Part shown: one piece after another, positions 52,457 to 61,058 of the stretch
Layout: each line of letters begins with the position of its first letter
How positions within the stretch are numbered: the first letter of the stretch is position 1
Source: CBFDBF01 sp050287725
GTDB lineage: Bacteria; Pseudomonadota; Gammaproteobacteria; Chromatiales; Chromatiaceae
Length of the DNA stretch: 64,000 nt
Direction: 5' to 3'
NCBI GenBank assembly: GCA_050287725.1
Contig: JBNKCL010000065.1
Location: 1-64,000 of the forward strand
Notes under the pieces: generated by a model
Seen by the model: the letters and a program-made list of their open reading frames with translations, nothing else
What the model was told of the DNA's origin: nothing
Database searches by the model: none
Translations under genes and position numbers: made by a program

Positions 52457-54313
52457 ATGCCCCAATACCGTTCCCGAACCACCACCCATGGCCGCAACAT
52501 GGCCGGCGCGCGTGCGCTGTGGCGCGCCACCGGCATGCAGGACGGGGATTTCGACAAGCCGATCATCGCGGTGGTCAACTCCTTCACCCAGTTCGTGCCC
52601 GGTCACGTCCACCTCAGGGATCTGGGACAACTGGTGGCACAAGAGATTGAAGCGGCCGGCGGCGTGGCCAAGGAGTTCAATACCATCGCCATCGACGACG
52701 GTATCGCCATGGGTCACGACGGCATGCTCTATTCATTGCCGTCCCGGGACATCATCGCCGACTCGGTGGAGTACATGCTCAACGCCCACTGCGCCGACGC
52801 CATGGTCTGCATCTCCAACTGCGACAAGATCACCCCCGGCATGATGATGGCCGCGGTGCGGCTCAATATCCCGGCGGTGTTCGTTTCCGGCGGACCGATG
52901 GAGGCGGGCAAGGTGCAGTGGCACGGCGATACGCGCGCCGTGGATCTCATCGACGCCATGATCGAGGCGGCCGATGCGAAGAACAGCGACGCCGAAGTGG
53001 CTGCTATGGAACGTTCCGCCTGCCCGACCTGCGGTTCCTGTTCCGGTATGTTTACCGCCAACTCCATGAACTGCCTTGCCGAGGCGCTCGGTTTCGGCCT
53101 GCCCGGTAACGGTTCTCTGGTGGCCACCCACGCGGAGCGCAAGGAGCTGTTCCTGGAGGCGGGCCGGCGGGTCGTGGAGCTGGCGCGGCGCTGGTACGAG
53201 CAGGAGGACGCCACGGCATTGCCGCGCGGCATCGCCACCTTCGAGGCGTTCGAGAACGCCATGAGTCTCGACATCGCCATGGGCGGCTCCACCAACACGG
53301 TGCTGCATCTGTTGGCCATCGCCCAGGAGGCGGAGGTGGAGTTCACCATGGCCGATATCGACCGGCTCTCCCGCAAGGTGCCCAACCTCTGCAAGGTGGC
53401 GCCCGCCACCCAGCAATATCATCTGGAAGACGTACATCGCGCCGGCGGGGTGATCGGTATCCTGGGTGAGCTGGAACGGGGCGGCCTGATCCATCGCGAC
53501 GTTCCCACCGTGCACAGCGGCACCCTGGGCGAAGCCATCGATCGCTGGGACGTGAATCGCAGCAGCGACGAAGCGGCGCAGCGCCGTTATCTCGCGGCGC
53601 CGGGCGGTGTTCCCTCGCTGGAGGCCTTCAGCCAGGACCGGCAGTGGCCGGAACTGGATCTGGACCGGACCGCCGGTTGCATCCGGGATATCGCCCATGC
53701 CTACAGCAAGGACGGCGGTCTGGCGGTACTCTACGGGAACCTGGCGCAGGACGGCTGCATCGTAAAAACCGCCGGGGTGGACGAGTCGATCCTCACCTTC
53801 AGCGGCCCTGCCCGCATCTTCGAGAGCCAGGACGCCGCGGTAGAGGGGATTCTGAGCGATCAGATCCAGGCGGGTGACATCGTACTGATCCGGTACGAGG
53901 GCCCCAGGGGCGGACCCGGCATGCAGGAGATGCTCTATCCCACCAGCTACCTGAAGTCCAAAGGCCTGGGTAAGGCGTGCGCCTTGATCACCGACGGCCG
54001 TTTCTCCGGCGGCACCTCAGGCCTTTCCATCGGCCACTGCTCCCCCGAAGCGGCGGAGGGGGGCGCCATCGGCCTGGTGCAGGAGGGGGACCGGATCGAG
54101 ATCGATATCCCCAACCGCAGCATACGGGTGGCCCTCTCCGACGAGGAGCTGGCACAACGTCGTGCGGCCATGGAGAGCAGGGGAGACCGGGCGTGGCAGC
54201 CGGAAAACCGTGAGCGAGTGGTCTCCCAAGCGCTTCAGGCCTATGCCGCCACCACCACCAGCGCGGCCCGGGGGGCGGTTCGGGATCTCTCCCAGATCCA
54301 GCGGCGCAAGTAA
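52457..54313 (+). CDS. ilvD: Dihydroxy-acid dehydratase
   Basis: The 618-residue enzyme has the Fe-S cysteines CISNCDKITPGMM and ACPTCGSCSGMFTANSMNC and the C-terminal TDGRFSGGTSGLSIGHCSPE. It dehydrates dihydroxy acids in valine and isoleucine synthesis. ATG 52457 gives MPQYRSRTTTHGRNMAGARA, the usual family start; an in-frame TTG lies 12 bases upstream. It is divergent from argA and followed by a hairpin. Confidence 0.96.
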   Translation: MPQYRSRTTTHGRNMAGARALWRATGMQDGDFDKPIIAVVNSFTQFVPGHVHLRDLGQLVAQEIEAAGGVAKEFNTIAIDDGIAMGHDGMLYSLPSRDIIADSVEYMLNAHCADAMVCISNCDKITPGMMMAAVRLNIPAVFVSGGPMEAGKVQWHGDTRAVDLIDAMIEAADAKNSDAEVAAMERSACPTCGSCSGMFTANSMNCLAEALGFGLPGNGSLVATHAERKELFLEAGRRVVELARRWYEQEDATALPRGIATFEAFENAMSLDIAMGGSTNTVLHLLAIAQEAEVEFTMADIDRLSRKVPNLCKVAPATQQYHLEDVHRAGGVIGILGELERGGLIHRDVPTVHSGTLGEAIDRWDVNRSSDEAAQRRYLAAPGGVPSLEAFSQDRQWPELDLDRTAGCIRDIAHAYSKDGGLAVLYGNLAQDGCIVKTAGVDESILTFSGPARIFESQDAAVEGILSDQIQAGDIVLIRYEGPRGGPGMQEMLYPTSYLKSKGLGKACALITDGRFSGGTSGLSIGHCSPEAAEGGAIGLVQEGDRIEIDIPNRSIRVALSDEELAQRRAAMESRGDRAWQPENRERVVSQALQAYAATTTSAARGAVRDLSQIQRRK

Positions 54314-54326
54314 GGCGACCGGTCGG

Positions 54327-54365
54327 GATTTCCGGCCTCCCCGTTTGGTGGGGCGGTCGGAAATC
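54327..54365 (+). terminator. Hairpin after ilvD
   Basis: A 16-base stem with two mismatches (GATTTCCG and CCCC blocks pair) around a seven-base loop, 14 bases after the ilvD stop. No T-run. A second perfect palindrome ACCCGCTTGCGGGT lies at 54387-54400. Confidence 0.5.
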
Positions 54366-54967
54366 TCCGGAATCTGCCGGTAAAACACCCGCTTGCGGGT
54401 CCGAGACCCTGCCGGACCCCCTGTCGGTAACCCCCTTTTTGTATGCATTCGCCCGCGGTTATACACACCGGGCCCGTGCCATACCGTGGCCCGGTTCTGT
54501 TTGTCAAGAGGCGGACCGCAAATTTCCGAGAAATTACATAACTCACTGAAAAGTATAGTAATTAATGAATTGTCCAGAAAATATCCAATCTAGAGGAAGC
54601 GCAAGCAGGAACGGGAATCGGTCGCAAATTGCCGGACTTTCCCACAGAGCTATCCACAGGTTCTGTGCACAAAACTCTATTTCTTATTTGTGACAATACG
54701 CTACCCGGCAAGATGAAGCGGATGTCTCAGCAAACGGCCCTAACTTGCTGCCGGAATTGAAATCTCTAAGAGCGGCATCAGGGGACGACAAGATTTCATG
54801 TGTCGTAAAACCGTAATTCCGGCCTTGGTCGGAATTCCCGATCCGGGGCGAATCGGTCATTTGCAACTTTCGCTTATGTGAGACACGGCGGAAGGATATA
54901 ATCCGCGCCATTTGCGCTGTTCGCTGCGCCGGGACGGCCCCCCTTTTTTTCGGTTGAAAGTAACTTT
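54366..54967. other. Long intergenic region before typA
   Basis: About 600 bases without a convincing gene. An AT-rich block (about 54520-54595) is followed by DnaA-box-like sequences: TTTCCCACA 54638-54646, CTATCCACA 54650-54658 and, inverted, TTGTGCACA 54664-54672. The typA promoter lies at 54874-54902. A GC-rich patch then T-run (about 54930-54952) precedes the typA start. Confidence 0.45.
54874..54902 (+). promoter_or_regulatory. Sigma-70-type promoter of typA
   Basis: TTATGT, 17 bases, then an exact TATAAT -10 at 54897-54902, about 65 bases before ATG 54968. The -35 is weak (three of six). Confidence 0.55.
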
Positions 54968-56797
54968 ATGAAAAATCAGTCAGATATATCCAAGCTCCGC
55001 AATATCGCCATCATCGCCCACGTGGACCACGGAAAGACCACCCTGGTGGATGAACTGCTCAAGCAGTCCGGTACCTTGGGCGAGCGGTTCGGTGCGGTGG
55101 AGCGGGTGATGGACTCCAACGACCTGGAGCGCGAGCGCGGCATCACCATTCTCTCCAAGAACACCGCCATCAAGTGGGGGGAGTACCGGATCAATATCGT
55201 CGATACCCCGGGCCATGCCGATTTCGGCGGCGAGGTGGAGCGGGTGCTCTCCATGGTGGACTCGGTGCTGCTGCTGGTGGACGCAGTGGACGGCCCCATG
55301 CCGCAGACCCGGTTCGTGACCCAGAAGGCGTTCAAGCACGGTCTGCGTCCGATTGTGGTGGTGAACAAGATCGACCGGCAGGGGGCGCGCCCGCACTGGG
55401 TCATCGACCAGGTGTTCGATCTGTTCGACCGGCTGGGTGCGAGTGATGCGCAGCTCGATTTCCCTATCGTCTACACCTCCGCGTTGCAGGGTTTCGCCGG
55501 GCTGGAGGCGGAGGTGACTTCCGGCGACATGACTCCGTTGTTCGAGGCGATCGTCCAGCACTGCCCGCCGCCGCCGGTGGACCCGGAGGGATCGTTCCAG
55601 ATGCAGGTCTCCACCCTCGACTACAACAGCTATGTGGGCGCCATCGCAGTGGGCCGTATCGCCCGCGGCACGGTGCGGCCGGGCCAGCCGCTCGTGGTGG
55701 TCAAGGCGGACGGCGACCGGCACAAGGCGCGGGTGGGACTGGTGTACGGTTACCTCGGGCTGCAGCGCTTCGAGGTGGAGTCGGCCGGCGCCGGGGATAT
55801 CGTGGCGCTTACCGGTATCGAGGCACCCAACGTCTCCGACACCCTGTGCCACCCGGAGCAGGTGGAGGCGCTGCCGCCGCTGACGGTGGACGAACCCACG
55901 GTCTCCATGACCTTCCAGGTCAACAGCTCTCCGTTCGCCGGACGCGAGGGGAAATACCTCACCTCCCGCCAGCTCAAGGAGCGGCTGGAGCGGGAACTGA
56001 TCCACAACGTGGCGCTGCGGGTGGAGGAGGGCAACGACCCGGAGAAGTTCAAGGTCTCCGGACGAGGCGAACTGCACCTCTCCATCCTGCTGGAGAACAT
56101 GCGGCGCGAGGGGTATGAACTGGCGGTCTCGCGTCCCGAGGTGATCTTCCGCGAGATCGACGGCGAGATCTGCGAACCCTATGAGCAGTTGACGGTGGAT
56201 GTGGAGGAGGAGAACCAGGGGGACATCATGCAGGCGCTCGGTATCCGCCGCGCCGAACTGCGGAACATGATCCCGGACGGTCGGGGACGGGTGCGGCTGG
56301 ATTACGAAATTCCGTCCCGGGGACTGATCGGGTTCCAGACCGAGTTCCTCACCCTCACCTCCGGCAGCGGGCTTCTGTACCACGTGTTCGACCACTACGG
56401 GCCGGCGCAGGCCGGCGGTATCGCCCCGCGCAACAACGGCGCCCTGATCTCCAACGGCATCGGCAAGGTACTGGGCTATGCTCTGATGAACCTGCAGGAG
56501 CGGGGGCGGATGTTCGTCAAGCCGGGGGACGAGGTGTATGAAGGCCAGATCGTGGGGATCCACGCCCGGGAGAACGACCTGACGGTCAACCCGCTCAAGG
56601 GGAAACAACTCACCAACATCCGGGCCGCCGGAAAGGACGACAATGTTCTCCTCACGCCACCGGTGCTATTCTCATTGGAACAGGCACTGGAGTTCATCGA
56701 GGAGGATGAGCTGGTAGAGGTGACTCCCCGCGCCATTCGCTTGCGGAAGCGGCATCTCAAGGAGCAGGACCGCAAACGGGCCGGACGGGCCGGGTAG
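54968..56797 (+). CDS. typA: Ribosome-associated GTPase TypA/BipA
   Basis: The 609-residue translational GTPase has AHVDHGKTTLVDELL (G1), RGITILSKNTAI (G2), DTPGHADFGGE (G3) and VVNKIDRQGARP (G4), then EF-G-like domains and the TypA-specific C-terminal region (FSLEQALEFIEEDELVEVTP). It binds ribosomes and helps 50S assembly and stress adaptation. Length and ending are typical of the family. Confidence 0.97.
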   Translation: MKNQSDISKLRNIAIIAHVDHGKTTLVDELLKQSGTLGERFGAVERVMDSNDLERERGITILSKNTAIKWGEYRINIVDTPGHADFGGEVERVLSMVDSVLLLVDAVDGPMPQTRFVTQKAFKHGLRPIVVVNKIDRQGARPHWVIDQVFDLFDRLGASDAQLDFPIVYTSALQGFAGLEAEVTSGDMTPLFEAIVQHCPPPPVDPEGSFQMQVSTLDYNSYVGAIAVGRIARGTVRPGQPLVVVKADGDRHKARVGLVYGYLGLQRFEVESAGAGDIVALTGIEAPNVSDTLCHPEQVEALPPLTVDEPTVSMTFQVNSSPFAGREGKYLTSRQLKERLERELIHNVALRVEEGNDPEKFKVSGRGELHLSILLENMRREGYELAVSRPEVIFREIDGEICEPYEQLTVDVEEENQGDIMQALGIRRAELRNMIPDGRGRVRLDYEIPSRGLIGFQTEFLTLTSGSGLLYHVFDHYGPAQAGGIAPRNNGALISNGIGKVLGYALMNLQERGRMFVKPGDEVYEGQIVGIHARENDLTVNPLKGKQLTNIRAAGKDDNVLLTPPVLFSLEQALEFIEEDELVEVTPRAIRLRKRHLKEQDRKRAGRAG

Positions 56798-56829
56798 CGT
56801 TCTGTTCGGGTTTGGCGGGGCCAGAAAGA

Positions 56830-56962
56830 GAAAACCCCGACAGCAATCCATGCTATCGGGGCGTGTCGCCGGGCTTGGTTGGCAAAGGATTGTTCACTCC
56901 GTGAACTCGTCCCTGGAGATGAAGGTCCCTGATTCCTTGGGTTGTCCGTCTTGGGTGGCGAC
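56830..56962 (-). ncRNA. Candidate RsmY/RsmZ/CsrB-type regulatory RNA
   Basis: Read on the minus strand, about 130 bases carry six GGA motifs (complement TCC at 56945, 56934, 56926, 56910, 56898 and 56847). One lies in the loop of a perfect stem-loop, GTTCAC-GGA-GTGAAC (56892-56906), and one in the loop of the terminator hairpin. The end is a Rho-independent terminator: an 11-base stem with one mismatch (56835-56861) followed by TTTTCTCTTT. Upstream are a CATTAT -10 candidate (56969-56974) and a GacA-like palindrome about 64 bases from the predicted start. Such RNAs sequester CsrA/RsmA. No gene on either strand competes for this interval. Confidence 0.62.
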
Positions 56963-57017
56963 AACTTAATAATGGCATCGGACCCGGGAAAATGATGTGA
57001 AGGTTTTCCTGTTGTTT

Positions 57018-57035
57018 TGTAGGAATAATCTGATA
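57018..57035 (-). promoter_or_regulatory. GacA/UvrY-like upstream palindrome
   Basis: TGTAGG-N6-CTGATA as written on the plus strand, against the consensus TGTAAG-N6-CTTACA: five and four of six matches with the right spacer. Centred about 64 bases upstream of the predicted RNA start, as in Pseudomonas rsmY and rsmZ. Confidence 0.4.
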
Positions 57036-57096
57036 ATCCAGGTCCACATCCCGGGCGTCGGGTGACCCGGGGTCTTAGGGCCGGTAGACTGGAGCC

Positions 57097-58047
57097 ATGG
57101 CAGACCTCTATCCCACCGTTCATCCCATCGCTTCCCAGCGTCTGGCGGTCAGCGATCTCCACACCCTCTATATAGAGGAGTGCGGGACCCTGGATGGGAT
57201 TCCGGTTCTCTTTCTGCACGGCGGGCCGGGGGCCGGCTGCGAGCCTTACCATCGGCGTTTTTTTAATCCCGCCCGCTACCGGATCGTGCTGTTCGACCAG
57301 CGCGGTTCCGGCCGTTCCACCCCGCATGCCGAGTTGCGTGATAACCGCACTGACCTGCTGGTGGCCGATATCGAGGCCATCCGGAAGCAGTTGGGGATCG
57401 AAAAATGGCTGGTGTTCGGCGGTTCCTGGGGCTCTACCCTAGCGCTCGCCTATGCCGAGGCCCACCCCAAACGGGTGTCGGGGTTGATCCTGCGCGGTAT
57501 CTTTCTTTGCCGGGAGCGTGAGATCCGGTGGTTCTATCAGGAAGGGGCGAACCGGATCTATCCCGATTACTGGCAGGATTTCCTCGCCCCCATCCCGGAG
57601 GCGGAGCGCGCCGATCTGGTGGCGGCCTACTATCGTCGCCTGACCGGAAAGGATGAACTGGCGCGCATGGGGGCGGCTAAGGCGTGGTCGATCTGGGAGG
57701 GCCGGACCGCCAGCCTGCAGCTCAATCCGGAGATCGTCAATCAGTTCGGCGATCCCCACACCGCCTTGAGTCTGGCCCGCATCGAGTGCCACTACTTCAG
57801 TAACAACGCCTTCCTCAGCCCCAATCAACTGCTCGAGAATGCCGGCCGGATCGCCTCGATCCCGGGGATCATCGTGCAGGGGCGTTATGACCTCATCTGC
57901 CCCATGGAATCGGCCTGGGAGCTGCACCGCGCCTGGCCGGCAAGCGAACTGCGGGTGATCCCGGACGCCGGCCATTCGGCGGCCGAGAAGGGGATCACCT
58001 CCGCGTTGGTGGAGGCGACCGACCAGTTCGCGGACCGACTGGAATGA
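57097..58047 (+). CDS. pip: Proline iminopeptidase
   Basis: The 316-residue alpha/beta hydrolase has LFLHGGPGAGCEPYH, FDQRGSGRSTPHAE, the nucleophile elbow GGSWGSTLALAYAE and a C-terminal DAGHSA. It removes N-terminal proline from peptides in the cytoplasm. ATG 57097 starts MADLYPTVHPIASQRLAV. It overlaps dtd by four bases (ATGA), so the two are coupled. Confidence 0.94.
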   Translation: MADLYPTVHPIASQRLAVSDLHTLYIEECGTLDGIPVLFLHGGPGAGCEPYHRRFFNPARYRIVLFDQRGSGRSTPHAELRDNRTDLLVADIEAIRKQLGIEKWLVFGGSWGSTLALAYAEAHPKRVSGLILRGIFLCREREIRWFYQEGANRIYPDYWQDFLAPIPEAERADLVAAYYRRLTGKDELARMGAAKAWSIWEGRTASLQLNPEIVNQFGDPHTALSLARIECHYFSNNAFLSPNQLLENAGRIASIPGIIVQGRYDLICPMESAWELHRAWPASELRVIPDAGHSAAEKGITSALVEATDQFADRLE

Positions 58048-58481
58048 TCGGGTTGCTGCAACGGGTCAGCGAGGCCCGGGTGGAGGTGGCGGACCGTACG
58101 GTGGGACGAATCGATCGCGGCCTGCTGGTATTGGTGGGGGTGGAACGGGAGGACGGTGAGGCGCAGGCGATGCGGCTGCTGGAGCGGCTGTTGGGTTACC
58201 GGGTCTTTCCGGACGAGGAAGGGCGTATGAACCGCAGCCTGGCCGATATCGGCGGCGGCCTGCTGTTGGTGCCGCAGTTCACCCTGGCCGCCGACACCCG
58301 CAAGGGGACCCGCCCCGGTTTCTCCCCCGCCGCCGAACCGGAGAAAGGGGAACGTCTGTTTCACTATCTTTGCGAAACGGCGCGGACCGCCCACAGCCCG
58401 GTGGCCGCCGGCGAGTTCGGCGCCCATATGCAGGTCTCCCTCACCAATGACGGGCCGGTCACCTTCTGGCTTCAGGTCTGA
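58044..58481 (+). CDS. dtd: D-aminoacyl-tRNA deacylase
   Basis: The 145-residue protein has the family start MIGLLQRVSEARVEV, the conserved LLLVPQFTLAADTRKGTRPGF and the C-terminal GEFGAHMQVSLTNDGPVTF. It hydrolyses D-aminoacyl and glycyl groups wrongly attached to tRNA. It overlaps pip by four bases. Confidence 0.96.
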   Translation: MIGLLQRVSEARVEVADRTVGRIDRGLLVLVGVEREDGEAQAMRLLERLLGYRVFPDEEGRMNRSLADIGGGLLLVPQFTLAADTRKGTRPGFSPAAEPEKGERLFHYLCETARTAHSPVAAGEFGAHMQVSLTNDGPVTFWLQV

Positions 58482-58623
58482 ACGGTTTTTATATTCCGAT
58501 CTGATCGCAAGGGACTTCTTTTCGCCCCCGCGGTTTCATTGTGAGTAGCTTCCAAACGGGCAAATTCCTGCGGTATGGCATAGAATATCGCCTTTGAATC
58601 CAAAGCTTCCGGAGCGGAAACCC

Positions 58624-59214
58624 ATGCAACGCAGTGCGGAGATCGAACGCAAAACCCTGGAGACCCGGATCAAGGTCCGCCTGAACCTGGACGGTAGCGG
58701 GCGCTCCTCTCTGGTGATCGGGGTACCGTTTTTCGAACACATGCTGGAACAGGTGGCCCGTCACGGTCTATTGGATCTGGAGATCGAGGCCCAAGGCGAT
58801 CTGCATGTGGATGCCCACCACACCCTGGAGGATCTCGGTATCGTCCTGGGGCAGGCGCTGGCGAATGCGGCTGGAGACAAAAAAGGGATCCGCCGTTACG
58901 GCCACGCCTACGTACCGCTGGACGAGGCGCTCTCCCGTGTGGTGATTGATCTTTCCGGGCGTCCCGGTCTGGAGTTCCATGTGAAGTTTCCGCGCGCCCG
59001 CATCGGCGATTTCGAAACCGAACTGGTGCACGAGTTCTTCCAAGGGTTGGCGAACCACGCCGGGATCACCCTGCACATCGACTGTGTACGGGGACGCAAT
59101 GCGCACCATATCGCGGAGACGGTGTTCAAAGCCTTTGGCCGTGCCCTGCGCATGGCGCTGGAGCCGGACCCCGGAATGGGAGGGGTCATCCCTTCCACCA
59201 AGGGGAAACTTTGA
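58624..59214 (+). CDS. hisB: Imidazoleglycerol-phosphate dehydratase HisB
   Basis: The 196-residue monofunctional enzyme has GVPFFEHMLEQVARHG, DLHVDAHHTLEDLGI and IDCVRGRNAHHIAE, the His-rich metal sites of the family. It dehydrates imidazoleglycerol phosphate. ATG 58624 is preceded by GGAG at eight bases; a TTG at 58594 is less likely. It opens the his cluster hisB-H-A-F here; other his genes are not in the window apart from hisI and hisE. Confidence 0.96.
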   Translation: MQRSAEIERKTLETRIKVRLNLDGSGRSSLVIGVPFFEHMLEQVARHGLLDLEIEAQGDLHVDAHHTLEDLGIVLGQALANAAGDKKGIRRYGHAYVPLDEALSRVVIDLSGRPGLEFHVKFPRARIGDFETELVHEFFQGLANHAGITLHIDCVRGRNAHHIAETVFKAFGRALRMALEPDPGMGGVIPSTKGKL

Positions 59215-59283
59215 CCCCATGAACCCCTCAATCCGGGGTCGTGGGAATTCGTATCCAGAGTTACTGAATCGCACCGGGATGTA

Positions 59284-59362
59284 AACGCAAAGGACGCAAA
59301 GGCACGGAGAACGCAAAGATTTAAATACTCTGCGACCTCCGCGTCTTTGCGCACTCTGCGTT
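59284..59362. repeat. Inverted intergenic repeat, copy 1 (hisB-hisH)
   Basis: Two 35-base arms (59284-59318 and 59328-59362) pair at 27 of 35 positions around a nine-base AT-rich loop. The arms consist of cgcaaag and cgcagag units. Related to the copy at 60895-60998. Confidence 0.75.
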
Positions 59363-59403
59363 AATTATTGAATCGTGGTGTAGGTAAACGGGTTGATTTG
59401 AGT

Positions 59404-60045
59404 ATGTCGAAAACCATAGCAGTCATCGATTACGGCATGGGTAACCTGCGCTCCGTCGCCAAGGCCATCGAACATGTGGCAGGCGGTTCCGACCGGGTGG
59501 TGGTAACGGACGATCCGCAGCAGATCCGGGCCGCAGATCGGGTGGTGTTTCCAGGGCAGGGCGCGGCGCGCGACTGCATGCGCGCGATCTCGGAGCATCA
59601 CCTGAACCAGGCGGTGCTGGAAGCGGCGCGCAACAAACCGTTCTTCGGGATCTGCATGGGGCTGCAGGTATTGTTGGAGTTCAGCGAGGAGAACGAAGGA
59701 ACCAAACTGCTGGGTCTGATCCCCGGCCAGGTGCGCCGATTCGGGGAGTTGCACGATGAGCAGGGGCGTCGGCTGAAGATCCCGCACATGGGGTGGAACC
59801 AGGTGCGCCAGCGGCAAAGCCATCCGTTGTGGGAGGGGATCGCCGACGACAGCCGTTTCTATTTCGTGCATAGCTATTTTGTGGAGCCCGAGGACAAAGG
59901 TCTGATTGCAGGCACCACCGAATACGATGTTACTTTCACCAGTGTGCTGGCGCATGAGAACCTGTTCGCCACCCAGTTCCATCCGGAAAAGAGCGCGGAT
60001 ATGGGGTTGCGGTTGCTACAGAATTTCGTGAACTGGAAGGTTTGA
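59404..60045 (+). CDS. hisH: Imidazole glycerol phosphate synthase subunit HisH
   Basis: The 213-residue class I glutamine amidotransferase has the nucleophile Cys in GICMGLQVLLE and the His-Glu pair in TQFHPEKSADMG, plus IDYGMGNLRSVAKA at the N-terminus. It feeds ammonia to HisF. ATG 59404 begins MSKTIAVIDYGMGN; an in-frame start 36 bases upstream is not family-like. Confidence 0.96.
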   Translation: MSKTIAVIDYGMGNLRSVAKAIEHVAGGSDRVVVTDDPQQIRAADRVVFPGQGAARDCMRAISEHHLNQAVLEAARNKPFFGICMGLQVLLEFSEENEGTKLLGLIPGQVRRFGELHDEQGRRLKIPHMGWNQVRQRQSHPLWEGIADDSRFYFVHSYFVEPEDKGLIAGTTEYDVTFTSVLAHENLFATQFHPEKSADMGLRLLQNFVNWKV

Positions 60046-60138
60046 TTTTGTGAACCGTAGAATCGGCGAGACGCAAAGATCGTTTACGTCCGGGTTGTAT
60101 GCGGTTTCCGTGTTTCATTAGAAAAGGCTGTATAGATC

Positions 60139-60876
60139 GTGTTACTGATACCTGCAATTGATTTGAAAGACGGTGCCTGTGTGCGGCTGCGTCAAGGCCG
60201 GATGGAAGACGACACGGTATTCTCCGATAATCCGGTGGAGATGGCGGAACGTTGGGTGGATGCCGGGGCGCGGCGTCTGCATCTGGTGGATCTGAACGGC
60301 GCGTTCGCCGGTGAACCGGTGAACGGCGAAGTGATCCGCGCCATCGCCGCGGCCTTCCCTGAGGTTCCGATCCAGGTGGGGGGAGGCATCCGTGATGAAC
60401 GCACCATCGAGGCCTATCTGGATGCCGGGGTGGAGTTCGTCATTATCGGTACTCAGGCGGTCCGGGAGCCGGCGTTCGTAGCCCGCGCCTGCCGCAGTTT
60501 TCCCGGCCATGTGATTGTGGGACTGGACGCCAAGGAGGGGATGGTGGCCATCAACGGCTGGGCCGAGGTGACCGACCAGCAGGTATCTGAACTGGCGACG
60601 CGTTTTGAGGACGACGGCGTCAGCGCCATCGTCTATACCGACATCGGTCGTGACGGCATGCTCTCCGGCCCCAATGTGGCGGCCACTGTGGTGTTGGCGA
60701 ACACCATCTCGATTCCGGTGATCGCCTCCGGCGGTATCACCAACATCGACGATATCCGCGCCCTGTGCGACGCCGAGAGCGACAACATCACGGGCGCGAT
60801 CACCGGGCGCGCCATCTACGAGGGCACGCTCGACTTTGCCGCGGGGCAGAGGTTGGCGGATGAGCTGTCGGATTGA
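60139..60876 (+). CDS. hisA: HisA isomerase (ProFAR isomerase)
   Basis: The 245-residue TIM barrel has the catalytic Asp in PAIDLKDGACVRL and the second in YTDIGRDGMLSGPN, with the phosphate loops QVGGGIRDE and IASGGITNIDD. It isomerises ProFAR to PRFAR. The start is GTG 60139. Confidence 0.96.
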   Translation: MLLIPAIDLKDGACVRLRQGRMEDDTVFSDNPVEMAERWVDAGARRLHLVDLNGAFAGEPVNGEVIRAIAAAFPEVPIQVGGGIRDERTIEAYLDAGVEFVIIGTQAVREPAFVARACRSFPGHVIVGLDAKEGMVAINGWAEVTDQQVSELATRFEDDGVSAIVYTDIGRDGMLSGPNVAATVVLANTISIPVIASGGITNIDDIRALCDAESDNITGAITGRAIYEGTLDFAAGQRLADELSD

Positions 60877-60894
60877 TTGGATATTCTGGAAATA

Positions 60895-60998
60895 AACGCG
60901 GAGTGCGCAAAGACGCGGAGTTCGCAGAGTGTTTGAACACCCGCATCTTGAGAGTGGTTTCCACTTTGCGTCCTCTGCGTCTTTGCGGTCTTTGCGTT
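60895..60998. repeat. Inverted intergenic repeat, copy 2 (hisA-hisF)
   Basis: Arms 60895-60929 and 60964-60998, again 35 bases each and pairing at 27 positions, around a 34-base loop. Same cgcaaag/cgcagag units as copy 1. A partial unit (gacgcaaagatcg) occurs at about 60069-60081 between hisH and hisA. Confidence 0.75.
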
Positions 60999-61058
60999 AC
61001 TATCCCGGTGTCCGGCCGCAGACACCATGTGTGGATTTGACCTTTTGAGCCTGAAGCA

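Noticed and set aside
54314..54967. Chromosomal replication origin
   Set aside because: DnaA-like boxes are few and imperfect, and no dnaA, dnaN, mnmG or parAB gene is nearby; kept only as a low-interest observation.
54980..56608. Minus-strand frame (542 codons) opposite typA
   Set aside because: The complement of a highly conserved GTPase gene with all G motifs.
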